Source: Vespa crabro
Lineage: Eukaryota; Arthropoda; Insecta; Hymenoptera; Vespidae
Direction: 5' to 3'
Assembly (NCBI RefSeq): GCF_910589235.1
Contig: NC_060955.1
Coordinates: 7,047,694 to 7,111,693 of the forward strand
Length of the DNA: 64,000 nucleotides
Positions 1 through 12,811 of this stretch are shown piece by piece. The translations under genes were made by a program, and so were the position numbers. The notes under the pieces are model-generated. The model made no database searches and was not told where the DNA came from. It worked only from the letters and a program-made list of their open reading frames with translations. Numbering within the stretch: position 1 is the stretch's first letter; the number at the start of each line of letters is the position of its first letter.

Positions 1-637
1 GTGGGGCGAAAAATATTGCGTGTCAAAATATTTCGTTGGAATTCGCATACGATTTTTCATAAATTTCCAATTATTTGACAAAGTTTGCTAAGATATCGTC
101 ACCATTTTATTCGATATCAAGTTTATATCGATATGCGATGATAAATCTCGTAGGTAACGATGGAGAATATTCGAGAGAACTAATCGATTTATGAATAAGA
201 AAGGATGTTATATGAGATATAGTTACATAGATGCCATCAGTGCTCGTTGACAGTTCGATATAAGCTGAATAACGGTCTGGTGACTGCGAAAATCGTTAAT
301 ATGATTTACGAATCGCGAAATGTCGTTTGTTATTGTTCATGCGGTCCGTTGATTCTCGATTTTACGTTTTATACAAATATACGTTCGTAATGGACTCGGG
401 AATTTTCAGTTTTTTTTTTTTTTATTGGTACCTCGATATATACCAATTTTTTTGCATTACATTGTTCAATAAGAATATTAAATTTCGAAATAGAAAAAGG
501 GAGAGAGTAAAATAGATATCGATAAAAGAATCGAAAATACGATGTATTCTTCATTTTCTCTTTCCATTCATTTCGAGAGATCGAAAGAGGAGTCCAAAGA
601 TATCGCGGCAGAACTAATCAACGTGAGCCTGAAACGA

Positions 638-665
638 TTTCCTTTTCTCTCTCTCTCTTTTTCTT

Positions 666-696
<31 letters not shown>

Positions 697-703
697 TTTT
701 CTT

Positions 704-762
<59 letters not shown>

Positions 763-795
763 TTCCACTTTCCTTTCCTTTTCATTTTCTCTCTA
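638..795 (+). repeat. imperfect (CT)n / TTTC pyrimidine tract
   Basis: About 150 bases of almost pure pyrimidine, alternating CT runs with TTT interruptions. Its translations give Ser/Leu/Phe and Arg/Glu/Lys runs that should not be called genes. Confidence 0.95.
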
Positions 796-1134
796 GGGGA
801 ATAAAAAATAGTTTCAGACGATAATATCGTCGAAAAAGGCGGAGTTCTTCACCCTTCGTGAGCGCGTTCCCTTCGAATGGTCTTAAATCGAGAACGTTTC
901 TTTGATCCATCGTCGATTAGACGAGAGTTTCTATATTTTTTTATTACGCTTTATTTATTTTTTTCGAATAATAAATTGTTACAAAAAAGAAAAAAAGGAA
1001 GAAAATAATTCGAAATGACGATCTTATCGTATAATTGCGAGCTGTGATATATGTATTTCGAAAATCTATTTTCTTAAACTTTGAATATTTCTTTGTATAT
1101 TATATGATGTATGAATTTTTTTATAATAAAAATG

Positions 1135-1138
<4 letters not shown>

Positions 1139-1186
<48 letters not shown>
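1139..1186 (+). repeat. (TA)24 microsatellite
   Basis: An uninterrupted TA run of 48 bases inside AT-rich spacer. Confidence 0.97.
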
Positions 1187-1188
<2 letters not shown>

Positions 1189-1508
1189 AGCGCTTACGAA
1201 GGATTTTAGCTATTCTTCGTTCTGCTTTTAACTTTTTAAAGTTGAAGAGAAGTCGAAGATCGACATATCCAGTTAATTAAAAAATTCAATCGGAAGGAAA
1301 ACTGTGCCAAAGTAAGAGTTAATAAATTTTTCTTTTGTAAAATTGAATCGATTTCTATCGATAGGTACTCGATAAACGAACGACCAATCAATGCAATGAG
1401 TTGACCATCGAATTGAAAGTTCTTAGCGACTCTCGTCATTTTCATTCGTTTTAACAGTAACAGTAGTTGCTGTCGATGCTAGAAATCTACGCCACCAGCA
1501 TTAACTGG

Positions 1509-1511
<3 letters not shown>

Positions 1512-1599
<88 letters not shown>
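1512..1599 (+). repeat. (CT)44 perfect microsatellite
   Basis: Eighty-eight bases of uninterrupted CT, the longest perfect dinucleotide run noticed in the window. The flanks are mixed and moderately GC-rich. Confidence 0.98.
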
Positions 1600-1604
<5 letters not shown>

Positions 1605-1775
1605 GCATCTCCATCGAGGTCATCCATTCACACGCTAATTCGTGACTCAGACGAGCAATTAATCAAGTTCATTCACATCGAGCACTCGCCTCATCGCCAG
1701 GACTTCGCTTAACTTCAACGTTACGATCAATTACGTGAACTCACCACGTGCCTGAAACCTCCTCTGCGTTAGTTC

Positions 1776-1804
1776 CTACATAGGGTGTTCCCATAATTCC
1801 TTAC
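1776..1804 (+). repeat. dispersed transposon-end-like motif, copy 1
   Basis: The sequence CTACATAGGGTGTTCCCATA and the following ATTCCTTA resemble the AGGGTGTCCCA-type words often seen in insect DNA-transposon remnants. A related, inverted copy sits at 15581-15606 (CTACAGAGGTTGTCCCAAAT, then TTCTTA). The flanks of the two copies do not align by eye, so only a short fossil or a shared motif can be claimed. Confidence 0.25.
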
Positions 1805-1859
1805 GAACTATTATCCGTAGCTTTATAACGTAGTATGAGAAATACCACTGGAGGAATAT

Positions 1860-2770
1860 CTACGAGAGCCCATCCGAAAATATTACTCCGCATTCTGTTT
1901 CTTTCTTTCAAGAATTTTATTAGTCGTTTTATGGTCGAACGAAAATAAGGATATTACAAGCTTATTTTCTTTTCTTTCCTTCTTTTTCCTTTTTTTTTTT
2001 TTTAATAAATTAAATGTCTCAATTTTTATATTATTTTTATTACGAGCCATTTTTATATTATTTTATATTATTTTTATTTATAATGTTTCTATAAAAATTA
2101 TTTCTTTAAGTTTAAGTTTAACTTTCTCATTTTTCTAAATCGTATAAAATAAATAAATAACAAGGATATGAATGATGTAGAAATCAGGAAAACAGATCGT
2201 TTTTTTACTTACAAATTATTTTTTTAATAGGTAAACGATTATTCAATAATTTTTTTCTACAAAGAATAACTTAACATCGTACTTATGTGTACAGAATACG
2301 TAGTATACATTATGTGTATAGAGAATACAATAAAGGAATATGTCGAGAATGTAAAACTATCAAACATATGACATTGGTGGAGAGTCGTTTTATTACAAAT
2401 TACTAAATATACATGCGTATCGTTTATGGTGATAGTCGAGTGGTGAATATATGAATGACGTGGCTGAACTCTGCCCATTGGTAATGTTACTTCAGGAACA
2501 CTCCAGACATCAGCTGCTGTTTGTTAAACGTCGCTCAACTCGTCAGCATGATCCTTAGCATTCTTTAAACGTTGACTTTAAAAAACACTACATAGTAGAT
2601 ATATTTGTAAGAAATATTAATAGAGAGTAGAAAGCTCTCTATTCTCTATCATAGCTTTTTACTCTCGATAAATATACGCGCAATGGGTTAAGATTCTTAT
2701 AACAATACATATATTGTTTAAAGTATATATAAATATATTATAAGAATATATATATATATATATTATATTA

Positions 2771-2814
<44 letters not shown>

Positions 2815-4230
2815 TATCGAAAAAAATTTTTTAAATAAATTCAACTGCATAGAATAATAGCGAATAAAAATTGTTCATTTTGATATTTAATAAAAAAAGA
2901 TTTTCTTTTTTTTTATAACCGAAGAAGAACGATTCACATATAAAAATAAATCAAATTCTTTTCGTAAAGCGGATAGTAGCTGCAAGAATCTAATCGCTCG
3001 ACATCATCGAACGTGCAGTCGAGTGAACAGAGAAAAGAAGAACGAACGTAACAAGAAGAGTTCGTCTGGATGACGTTGAAAAGACCGAAACATGGCTAAA
3101 AATACCGTTGGCTTTTCTCTCTTTTTCTTTCTTTCTTTCTCTTTCTCTCTTTCCCTTTCTATTCCTCTTTTTCTACTGGGCGAAGGCGAACTGGAAAAGA
3201 ATTGGTCGATGTCGTTGTACGATTCCGCGGCAATCGTTCCCTAGACGACTAAATATATCAGGCCATGTGAGTATAAATATTTATAAAATAGTGTCGGCAG
3301 ATGGTGACTGGCTTTAGTTACGTTGCCGTTGAATCGTGTCACCGATTTACGCTCTTCTTCCTCTCTCTCTCTCTTTCTTTCTCTCTTACTCTTCCTTTCT
3401 CACTCTTTTTCTATCTTTTTCATTATTTCCTTTTTTTTGCGTCTATTTAATGGCACTTGCACACGCATGCGAATGAGAAAATGTTGCACAAAATCGATGA
3501 CGATCGTATAGTTTGGTAATTTATAGTTTTATCGGACACATTTATGTCATTGACACGAATCGAGAAACTTTCTAGGAAAAAATTCAGCCCTGTAATACTT
3601 TGGCGCGTATATAAAATATCTCGAAACAATTCAATCGACCCTAGTTACAATGAATCAATAAAGATATAACGAATAAAATTCGTCGATCGTAATCAATCGT
3701 TTTTATTACAATTTTTTTTACAAACACCGACTAAATTTTACGATGACTAGGTAAAACAACGGTAAGTGATCTATGTAATCTGCGATAAAATCATGCATAT
3801 AGTATACATTTTTCTTTGTTTGTATGTGTGGGTGTGTTTTCTTTTTCTTTTTTTTTTTTTCATCATACTTTTATCTCCTTGCATAAGCTTACTCGCGTTT
3901 TTTTTTGAAGAGGAAGAGAGAAAGAGAATGTGTTTGTTCAAAGCAATTCGTTGGATGGCTCAAACATTACCATTACTATGGACCAAAAAAAGCAAGTTTT
4001 CTCTAACTCATTCTCTCTCTTTCTTTCTTTTACCTTTTCTCTTTTTCGTTGTCCGACAACAAGCGCCGTCGTTGTGATTTTTGTCGTGAACGTTTATACT
4101 CATTAATAATTTATATCAAAGTAACTCCGTTAGACATAAATAAACGTACTAACACGCGTATTCCGAGATAACGCATTTTCTTGATTTTTATATCGATGCC
4201 AATCGGTCGGGCCATTTATTATACCTACAC
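1860..4230. other. AT-rich spacer, no gene seen
   Basis: T-rich and AT-rich DNA with pyrimidine tracts at 3110-3175 and 3351-3430. No convincing frame. A GTAAGTGATC donor word at about 3762 has no exon beside it. Confidence 0.6.
2777..2812 (+). repeat. (TA)n microsatellite
   Basis: Perfect TA run of 36 bases, preceded from about 2744 by a shorter, interrupted AT repeat. Confidence 0.95.
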
Positions 4231-4239
4231 GAATTTCAG

Positions 4240-4258
4240 ATGAGAGAATTCAGTCAAC
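4240..4258 (+). other. 19-base microexon-like segment between strong splice sites
   Basis: A good acceptor (CTACACGAATTTCAG) ends at 4239 and an optimal donor (GTAAGTATCG) starts at 4259. The 19 bases between read ATGAGAGAATTCAGTCAAC. This could be a microexon or an isolated donor paired with an acceptor by chance. No neighbouring exon was found. Confidence 0.12.
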
Positions 4259-4799
4259 GTAAGTATCGTAATTTTTAATCTCTTGAGAAGCGTAAAATGG
4301 AGTTCCTTCTATCCGCATGTTTTTCGTTCTTCGAGAAAATTCCACTTCCTTCAGTTCTCTTTCTCCCTCCCTCTCTCTCTCTCTCTCTCTCTCGCTCTCT
4401 CTCTTTCTCTTATACTCACGAGTTCGCAATTTTCGTAGACGTCGGGCAACCTGATACGCGTCTGACATCGCGTTAGACTTGATGGAGATTTCTCTTTCGT
4501 CCTTTTTTCCCTCTTGCGATATCCATGGAAATGCACTTTTAATAACGCTCTTATATATATTATTTTTCTGAATTTAATACCTCCATTAGGATACATCCTG
4601 GTGCAAAATATGCAACGTTATGCCGAAAAATATCATACCATGTAATAAATATCGTTCATACAAGGTATACGTTTTAAGAAATTATTTATCTAATGTACAA
4701 AAACAAAAACAGAATAGAAACAAACGATCAAATTTTGTTATCTTTTAAAATCCTTTGATATTATTTTACGTTTGGTTTTATCTAATCGAGAGAGAAAGA

Positions 4800-4806
<7 letters not shown>

Positions 4807-4845
<39 letters not shown>
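4807..4845 (+). repeat. (GA)n microsatellite
   Basis: Perfect GA run inside a longer GA/GAAA tract from about 4788 to 4858. A smaller CT tract lies at about 4365-4411. Confidence 0.95.
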
Positions 4846-4849
<4 letters not shown>

Positions 4850-5588
4850 AAGTGAGAAGGAAAAAATGTAATACATGTCCTTTAGCTTTTAGATAGAAAA
4901 AAAGAACCTTTATTTTATCGCATCCACGAAAGCTAAGAAGACAGGGAAAAATTGAAAGCAGGGCACAGGAAGGTTAACAACATGGAAAAGTTCTTGACGG
5001 GAAAGTAGGAAGAAGAGTAGAAAAAGATAAGGTTATATCATTAAGTACCTTTATCTTTTGCTTGATCCGAAAGACCCGGAACTTTCATCTCATTTTCATC
5101 GTAATTAAAAGTTACAGACGATACAAACGTTGGCTTCTTTATCACCAAGTACAAACCGATTCACTCCCTTTGTCTATCTCTATCTATCTTTCTTATTTTT
5201 TCTTTACCAAATTTTTCTTTTTCATGTTTTATACAATTTACTCACTTACATTCGATGAATTCATCTCTCTCTCTCTATTTCTCTCTCTTTTTTGTTTTTA
5301 TTTTTCAACAGTCAATCCTTTCGATGCAAATTCACTTAAAATTTTGTCAGCGGGTGTTTCTATTTTCATATTGATTTGATAAAATTATTCTTACCAAAAG
5401 AATTTCTTTTGAAATGTCATGCATTTTATTTCCCTTTGTTTTTACGTGTTCATAAAGCACAATTCGAAAATAATTATTTTTCTCGCAGACAGCGTATATC
5501 CGACGTTCGAAATCGCCCGGGTATCCGGAGATTTGTGCGTTTTGTTTTATCTTCTCTCTCTTTTCTATCGCGTTGTTGTTTATTTCCT

Positions 5589-5617
5589 GTTGTTGTTGTT
5601 GTTGTCGTTGTTGTTGC
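5589..5617 (+). repeat. (GTT)n trinucleotide repeat
   Basis: About nine GTT units with one GTC change. One frame would give a Leu run and the other strand a Thr or Asn run, but the surrounding frames show no convincing gene. Confidence 0.9.
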
Positions 5618-6079
5618 TGCGTAAAATGAAAATGTTTCGAATCGAAGCGTTACGTCGGAGTATTGCAAACTTTTGCAAGAGGGCACAGCGTGCAATTAAT
5701 CGGCTAATGGCACACGTTTCGATCGATGTCTGGACGACTATTAACGATATTTTTTTAAACCAAAGAATGTACCTTGCCTCAACCCTTTTAAATTCAATGT
5801 ACACACACCTGCAGGTTTATGCACGTTCGAAATCGATTTCACGATTGTTCTCGCGTTTTTCTTTCATTGAATTTTAAAATAATTCTCTTTTGAAACGAAT
5901 TTTTATATTTCTTAATTATTATTTGGAAATTTTTCTTAAACCTTTTAAATGGAAATCTGATAAATCTTTTATTTTTTTTTTTTTTTATTTTCTATCAATA
6001 ATAAATAAAATAAAATTAGAAGAGGCATATATCTAATTGTCATTTAAAAAAATTTTCTTATTAATTTTTATTCGTATTT

Positions 6080-6400
6080 CAATAATTAATGAATAAAGGG
6101 ATTCGGTGGTAATGAAAATACGAGAAAAAATAGCATGTAATCGACGTCAATGAAGTGAGTTTATTTACGCGAGATCGATTATTTCGGAATTTATTTCTCT
6201 TGGAGGATGTCCGCTTCGTAAATATAATAAATATAATAGGACGGAATAAGTCCTTATATACCATCGATGAAGAAAGGTACACCCTGATGTTCTTTCCTAA
6301 CGAGAAAGAACGTGCCTTTATTGTTGAGCATCTTCGAACGAGCATCAAGATGAACTCTCGATCTTGCTTTTTCGAGCTTCTTAGTTTTTATAATTGATTC
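6080..6400. other. mixed-composition stretch open on both strands
   Basis: A plus frame without ATG (6155-6397) reads, for example, GRNKSLYTIDEERYTLMFFP. A minus frame is open over 6079-6348. It may be a decayed coding fragment; not recognisable. Confidence 0.15.
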
Positions 6401-6620
6401 ATTAAACGGAAGCTAGTTTTTTTCTCTCTTCTCTCTCTTTCTCTACTTATCTCTCTATCTGTCTCTCTTTCTCTCTCTTTCTCTACCTATTTCTCTTTCT
6501 GTCTTTATAATTCAAAAGAAAGAAAATAGATATATGTATAGAAAAAAATATATATACACAGAATATATATAAAATAGAATATATATTATAATAGAATATA
6601 TATATATATATACATATATT

Positions 6621-6625
<5 letters not shown>

Positions 6626-6664
<39 letters not shown>
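6626..6664 (+). repeat. (AT)n microsatellite in AT-rich block
   Basis: Perfect AT run at the core of a roughly 140-base AT-only block (about 6540-6672). It is preceded at 6420-6500 by a duplicated CT-rich segment of about 40 bases. Confidence 0.95.
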
Positions 6665-6670
<6 letters not shown>

Positions 6671-7332
6671 TATTCTAACTACTCTTACCACTTTGTAAAA
6701 ATATGGTTGATCAGTCATAATACTAATTACATGTAACAGTAATATCTGAGGAAGAACTGATATTACAATTGTAAAACGGAATTTCATTCGGTTTATGATA
6801 TTTCGATGAAATAATCATTTATCAAAATATCATGATTATAATATATTAAAGATAGTATTATCAATATTATCTTTGTTATATATTATTATTATGTAATAGA
6901 AATATAATTATTTATTATCACAAATTCATGATGGAAATTAAACAAAAATGATTGAGATGGTCAATCTATACGATTAAGTATATATTCAACGAAACTCATA
7001 GAAGCATTTCTATGTGATCTCATTGACTATTTCGGTTGGAACATTTACATTTCTCCATCCTCCTCGTTCTTGTTAATCTTCTCTATAAACGAAAATGATT
7101 TTCTAACGGTGGTAGATGCACACGCGAAATTGAGATCAACATTCAGCATCGAATGGAAAAGTGATTGACTATGAAAAACATGGCTGATGAGAAACCATTT
7201 CGGTTCGCTATTCTGCGAATCTGAATCGTTGCTTCGACGATACGTGAAATTGATTTTCTCTACGCGAGTTCGACATTGCTACCTGCAAAACTTTTATTTC
7301 CTTTGTTTATCTTTCAACTTTACATTCAACAT

Positions 7333-7349
7333 TCTCTCTCTCTCTCTCT

Positions 7350-7381
<32 letters not shown>
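7333..7381 (+). repeat. (CT)n microsatellite
   Basis: Two CT runs separated by CATT. Confidence 0.95.
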
Positions 7382-7624
7382 GTTATTTTATTTGTCCTAT
7401 CATTTGATTCTACATTATTTCCGATGACTTTCTGTATTCTCATTAATTTCTAATGAAAACAAAGTATTTCACTAACGATACCAATAAAGTTCGTTCGTCA
7501 TCGCAGCGAAAAATCATTTATACTGATTTATTTGGACTAATTAGCAACGAACCGTAACGCTACGTTCGAACGTCGAAAATCATTTTATCGGAACATCATC
7601 CCCTCCCAGTCTGTTCTTCGTACA

Positions 7625-7666
7625 AACGAACGAATGAACGAACGAACGAACGAACGAACGAACGAA
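7625..7666 (+). repeat. (CGAA)n tetranucleotide repeat
   Basis: About ten tandem CGAA units with single changes (one GAATGAA, one ATCAA). A CpG-containing tetranucleotide is unusual among the AT and GA repeats here. Confidence 0.92.
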
Positions 7667-7699
7667 TCAACGAGCGATCGTTACGCCTATTAAGTACGT

Positions 7700-8350
7700 A
7701 GATACTTTCGATTTTACATATTATCGTCGTTTCATCGATTTTCCATCGGTTTCCGTGAATTCTCACTATGGAGAGTTCGAAGTGGAACGACGCGTTTAAT
7801 TCGATCCAGTGCAGGCTGCGTTGCGGCCATTGAAGAGCGTGAATTCAAATCGCAAAAGCGCCTAGTACAAAGCTCTCGATGTGTAGGATCGATTGAAACG
7901 TTTGCGATTGGATCGATTCAATACAACCGACGAATATCATCATCGTCATTGTCATTGAGAAACGCGAGCGTCGGCTTTCCCAAGCTTATGACAAACGGTG
8001 ACGCGGTCTATGAAACAAATAAGTGTCTTCACCAGCGACAGACGCAACAGAGGAGTCGCGCGCGTGTTCCCGTATAATCGCATCCGATTGCTTTGTGAAA
8101 GCCATCCGTACGGATCGCCGATCAAAGCGCAAAACGCGATTTTCTGTGAAACAACATTCGTGTATTTCACAACGATACATACTCGAAGAATGATCCAGTC
8201 TGTTTATCGATGGATATTCTACGTGAAAAAAATGCGACCCTTCTTTTTTCCTCGAATCGTATTCGTCGATATTATTTTTTTCAATGTTATTCTTAAAGAC
8301 ATCATTCTAATCAATTTATAAAATTCTAATCTGAAAGGTTTAGTTGAAAC
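7700..8350. other. GC-richer complex island
   Basis: About 450 bases (7740-8200) of balanced, CpG-rich sequence. Three frames are open together, which argues against any single one being a gene. Possible regulatory or exonic DNA. Confidence 0.2.
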
Positions 8351-8994
8351 AATTCTTATCTTATCTGTCGTTTAGATAGATTTATAAACGGAGAATTTCG
8401 TTGGGTTAGTTCGATTGATTTTTCTTAAAATACTTTCATAGTGAAAGTTTTCAGACAACGGAAAAAAAACAGGATATCATTATTTCTGGCATCGAAAGTT
8501 ACATTGATGTAACGACAAAATGATTGCTCAAGGAGTTTGGTTAAAAGGAAAAAAAGAGGTGGGAAAACAAAGAAAACAAGAAAACAAAAAAAAAGTAACG
8601 AAAATAGAAAAGAGAAAAGAGAGAAAAGCGGGAATTTTTGTTCGTGTATAATAGTGTGAAACCGATGAAAGCATAACAGAATTCTAACGTGGAAACTAGG
8701 TTGCCGAATCGTAAAATGATGATAGCAGCTTTATAAATGTTGAGACAATGAGTAAAAATGGTAGGTGGTAGAACGTGTTTCGAAACGATGATAACCTACT
8801 TTTCTCTTATGAATATTATCTTTCGATTATTATCAATGTACAATATTTTACAGTTTTTGCTTTGGATTAATTCTATTAATCACGTTACTGCATCATCGAA
8901 TAATAGAAATAGCAACTATGTCCAATAATTAGAATAAGTATGTACATATAATAATAAGAGATATAACAATAAAAAAAAAATTGTGAAAAATGAA

Positions 8995-9069
8995 ATGTAT
9001 TATGTAATGTATTATGTAATGTATTATGTAAATGTATTATGTAAATGTAATATGTCTGAATGTATTATC
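8995..9069 (+). repeat. 12-13 bp minisatellite
   Basis: About five tandem copies of ATGTATTATGTA. The first copies are spaced 12 bases, later ones 13 after an added A, and the last two are diverged. Confidence 0.9.
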
Positions 9070-9205
9070 AGAACCAATGTGTTTCTATTAGTTTGTTCAA
9101 AAGTAAAAATAAGAAAACATGAGTAAAGTAAAACGATAAAGAAGAAAGTGGAAAAAATAAGAACAAAAAGGAAAAAAAATGATCGTGTCGTGATTTATAC
9201 AATTT

Positions 9206-9544
9206 TTAAAAGAAACGAAGCGATCTGATCTCTTTTCTTTTTTTCTTCCTTTTTTTTTCCCTCCCCCCTAAGCACATATCGCGAATAGAAAGCAAGTAGG
9301 ATTTTGGTTGGTTGATTCGTTCGTTTCTCGTTGACTGTCGATCAGACCACTCGGTGGGTTGATCTATCGTACGGATACAGGAGGAGCAGCCGTATGATCG
9401 AACGAAATACAGTAAAAATGCGATGGAAACCCGATTATACGGGCACGTGAAATTGCAGTCGTACGTGAAAAGCGACGATCGAGCGTCGGCATACATGGCC
9501 TCGCGATTTCTCCCTCGCGAAACCTCCGCCTCGGTATTACGCAT
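9206..9544 (-). CDS. candidate 112-residue ORF, weak
   Basis: One of the longest ATG frames whose N-terminal part is not a simple repeat. It begins MRNTEAEVSRGRNREAMYAD and has several cysteines in the middle (NFTCPYN and YGCSSC). Its Lys/Arg-rich tail is only a translation of a T/C-rich stretch at 9236-9262. A TAA lies two codons upstream of the ATG. There are no visible domain, splice or poly(A) signals. The DNA at 9290-9560 is more complex and GC-richer than its surroundings, so it may be a regulatory block read by chance as an ORF. Confidence 0.1.
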   Translation of the reverse strand: MRNTEAEVSRGRNREAMYADARSSLFTYDCNFTCPYNRVSIAFLLYFVRSYGCSSCIRTIDQPTEWSDRQSTRNERINQPKSYLLSIRDMCLGGREKKRKKKRKEIRSLRFF

Positions 9545-9614
9545 CGCTTAAGCCCCTCGGCGATAGCATCGAATTCGAATGAAAAAAAAGAAAAAAAAAA
9601 TTAATAAAAATCGA

Positions 9615-9617
<3 letters not shown>

Positions 9618-9656
<39 letters not shown>
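9618..9656 (+). repeat. (GA)n microsatellite
   Basis: Perfect GA run of about 39 bases at the edge of a more complex island. Confidence 0.96.
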
Positions 9657-9660
<4 letters not shown>

Positions 9661-10129
9661 GTTACCCAGCTAAATACGTTCCGAGTGTGCGCGACGTGTC
9701 ATTGAATAATTTGAAATCGTAAAGTCGTTTCGGTAGACTTCTCTTCATTCGTACTCGTAATACCTTTCTTTCTTTTTTTTTTCGAATCACCGTGTAGATA
9801 ATTCGTAGGATAAAATTTTACAAACGATAGCACGTTCAATGGTTTCCTTTCGATGATCTTTCGTTGAATGAAATGAAACCGATAGAAAATGTTTAATCGA
9901 ATAGAAACGTTCGATCAAACTATATCAAATTTACAATGATCCTTTAAAACGTTATCCAGATAAAATTGTCTCGGTACGATTTCATAGAGTAGAAGATTCC
10001 AAACAAAATCTGAAAATAAATTTCAAATTTTCTATGACAGAAACGAAACGTTCTCCAAAAATTGTATGAGATCTCTTGTTTCCGTTGCCGGTTACACGGT
10101 CAGAGATTTTCCTTGTTTCCCTTGGATAT

Positions 10130-10165
<36 letters not shown>

Positions 10166-11887
10166 TTCTTTCTTGGGTTCACACGTGGTGAAACGCGACG
10201 TTAACGCGATTATTAATGTAACCGTACTATTTGCGAAACGTGCAACGCGTGCAACGCGATCGTATATAATATTTGAGGTCGACAGTAAGTGCCAACTCGT
10301 CGCCGTTTCCTCTGCTTGTGTTGGTCATTCTCGTAAACGATTTTCTCTCTTTCTCTCTCTCTCTCTCTTTTACGCTCTTCTTCTTGTTCTTCTTTCTCTT
10401 TCTTCCATTTTCTTTGCATCCAACGCGATGCCGTTTCCGTCGTTAATTTGAAAGAACTACGGAAGCGAGTTGTGCGATGCACCGAAACGTTATAACGATC
10501 GTAATATAAACCGTAATGGCAATCTTGTCCTCTTTTTCCATCCAACCTTTTTATTCCTTTACTGTCGCACGAAGAATCGTTCCGAGACGTATGTACGCCT
10601 ATTTTAAACGAGCTCTTTCTCCATCGCGATAAACTATATATATATACAAAGATTTTATCTTTGGCGAGCTTTACAATAATAATGTTTCTGTGAAATTTCT
10701 AACACAATTCGTAGATAAAGAAGGACAACGAGCACTATGATGATTTCTTTTTTTTTTTTTTTTAATATTCCAATAAATTGAATAGATTATAGGATTTATA
10801 TTGGAAATAGAAAATAATTTACATCTACTTATTTAATAATCTATTAAAAATAATATATAATTTTATCATATATAAAATCTTCGATAACATTGATATTCTT
10901 TTTGGCTTGAAAAGCGATCGTAAAAGCTACAGCGACAGCGATGTAAGCGCCAATGAAATATACGAGTATATACGGTAGCGTTACTGGAAGCTCGTTTTAT
11001 ACCTCGCTTGGCATATTTTCAATTACGTGACTTTGCCTTTCTCTTCGATCCTTGGTTAGCGCCGATTTAATTTTCGGTTATTCCCTACCTACCTATCGTT
11101 CCTCCGTGAGTGCACCGAAACACTTCTATTTCTTTTTCCGACACATAATTCGTCAACAAATTGAATTTAATGCGTTGACGAACGATTAATGAAAATGTTA
11201 AAATCATTGTTGAAAAATATTGATATTTCACGATGACTCTTTTCGCTTTTACGAATAATAGTTCAAATTATAATAAGAGAGAATTAGATTAATACATTAC
11301 ATATGGATAATAAAGACAAAGATGTTTTGTATTATTTTTTTTTTTCTTACATGAACGTCGATACATTATGGGCGAAAGCGATGATCCGTTAAGGACAAAC
11401 GACAGAAAAGATAAGAATAAAGAGCAATTGACTCAGCCAACCGTACTTTGCACTTTGTTTTCGATGTATATGACTTTACAGCGTGGCACCTAAAATATGA
11501 CGGAGAATGAAAAAAATGCTAGAAAATCTATTGCACCATGGTAAAATGAAAGTTCAATCATTCGAGTGGGCATTCCTTTAAACGTAAATTTCAATTAAAT
11601 ATTCATTAGTCTAGAATGAAATAGTAAATCTCACGAAATATGAAATAATTTAAAAGCGTAACAAAAAATATGAACGAAATGCTTGCTGGTAAATGTGAGA
11701 ACATTTTCGACGAAAGTTACGTTATTAACATGTCCGATGTACAACGTTGAATGAGTTTACGAAAGGTTTAAATGTCTACTAGAGATTAACACGTTGTTTA
11801 CATGCGTGCTTGTTTCATTAAATTTCAATGAAAATAATAATAATAATGTAGGATTTGTGAAAAAAGTTGAGCCATTAGTTAGTAGTA

Positions 11888-11950
11888 GATTCTGAGATTT
11901 GGAACACAGATCTTTCGGTGGTTGCCTTAACCATTAAGCTTTTCAGATCC
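11888..11950 (-). pseudogene. degenerate tRNA-like sequence (possible tRNA pseudogene or SINE head)
   Basis: Read on the minus strand, the ends can pair as a seven-base acceptor-like stem (GGATCTG with CAGAATC; one mismatch, one G-T). Inside lies a segment like the pol III A box and D arm (GCTTAATGGTTAAGGC; its GCTT and AGGC pair). Further on is a B-box-like TGTTCCAAATC. No proper five-base anticodon stem can be drawn and the spacing is slightly off, so this is not a functional tRNA. A tRNA-derived SINE remnant is the likeliest alternative; coincidence is possible. Confidence 0.25.
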
Positions 11951-12151
11951 TTAATGTCTATTTATATGAAAATAGAAATCCTCGGTTTTATACAATAATA
12001 CGATACCATAGCTCGCATGTGACAAATTAATTATTGAGAAATTTTCCTTCGAGGTTAAATTTCTAAAATGGGATATCGTTCCTCTTTCTTTCTTTTTTTT
12101 TCTTCTTCTTTATTTTCATTCCTTTTCTTTCTTCTCCTTTTATAACGAAAG

Positions 12152-12156
<5 letters not shown>

Positions 12157-12216
<60 letters not shown>
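12157..12216 (+). repeat. (TA)30 perfect microsatellite
   Basis: Sixty bases of uninterrupted TA, the longest perfect AT run noticed. A CT/T-rich tract precedes it (12085-12140). Confidence 0.97.
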
Positions 12217-12221
<5 letters not shown>

Positions 12222-12775
12222 TTTCTGTAATCTATAAAAGAATTAATTTTCTCTTTTCCATGTCGCAAAGGAACAATTTTTTGCATTCTTATGCATTTGT
12301 TTCTTTATGCATTGTATATCATTTGTCTCGAGAAGATAAAGGACCTGTTGTTGGCCTTTTTCCTACGTTGGAAAAACCGCGAAATATTGAAATCATATTG
12401 TAATATCGTTTACTAGTTCTCCATCGAATATACTTCAATCTAGAATATTTTATGAATAACGTAAATTGTTATCGATGAATTCTTATTGGTTATTTTATCC
12501 TCATTATTACGTCAAGAACGGATTGCATTGATTGATCGTCGTATAGTTAAAGAAACATCGACGAACTACTGTTTTTATAAAAGCAAAAATATGTATATAA
12601 ATATTATAGAGTATATATTCGACACGTAGGTACACGTGTCGCTCGACTTATACTTTATGCGATATGCCATGACATTTGTATGATATATACTTTGCATTTC
12701 CATTCCTTTAGACGATATATTACGATGTGAAGGTAGAAAATGAGAGAAGAAGAAACGAGAGAGAGAAAGAGAGAA

Positions 12776-12799
<24 letters not shown>

Positions 12800-12811
<12 letters not shown>

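Noticed and set aside
3444..3460. AATGGCACT resembling the start of miR-263
   Set aside because: Match ends after nine bases and no hairpin is present.
10255..10292. TATATAATAT followed by a GTAAGT donor as a possible promoter plus first exon
   Set aside because: TATA-like words are frequent in AT-rich DNA, and the donor lies only about 20 bases downstream, too close for a start site and exon.
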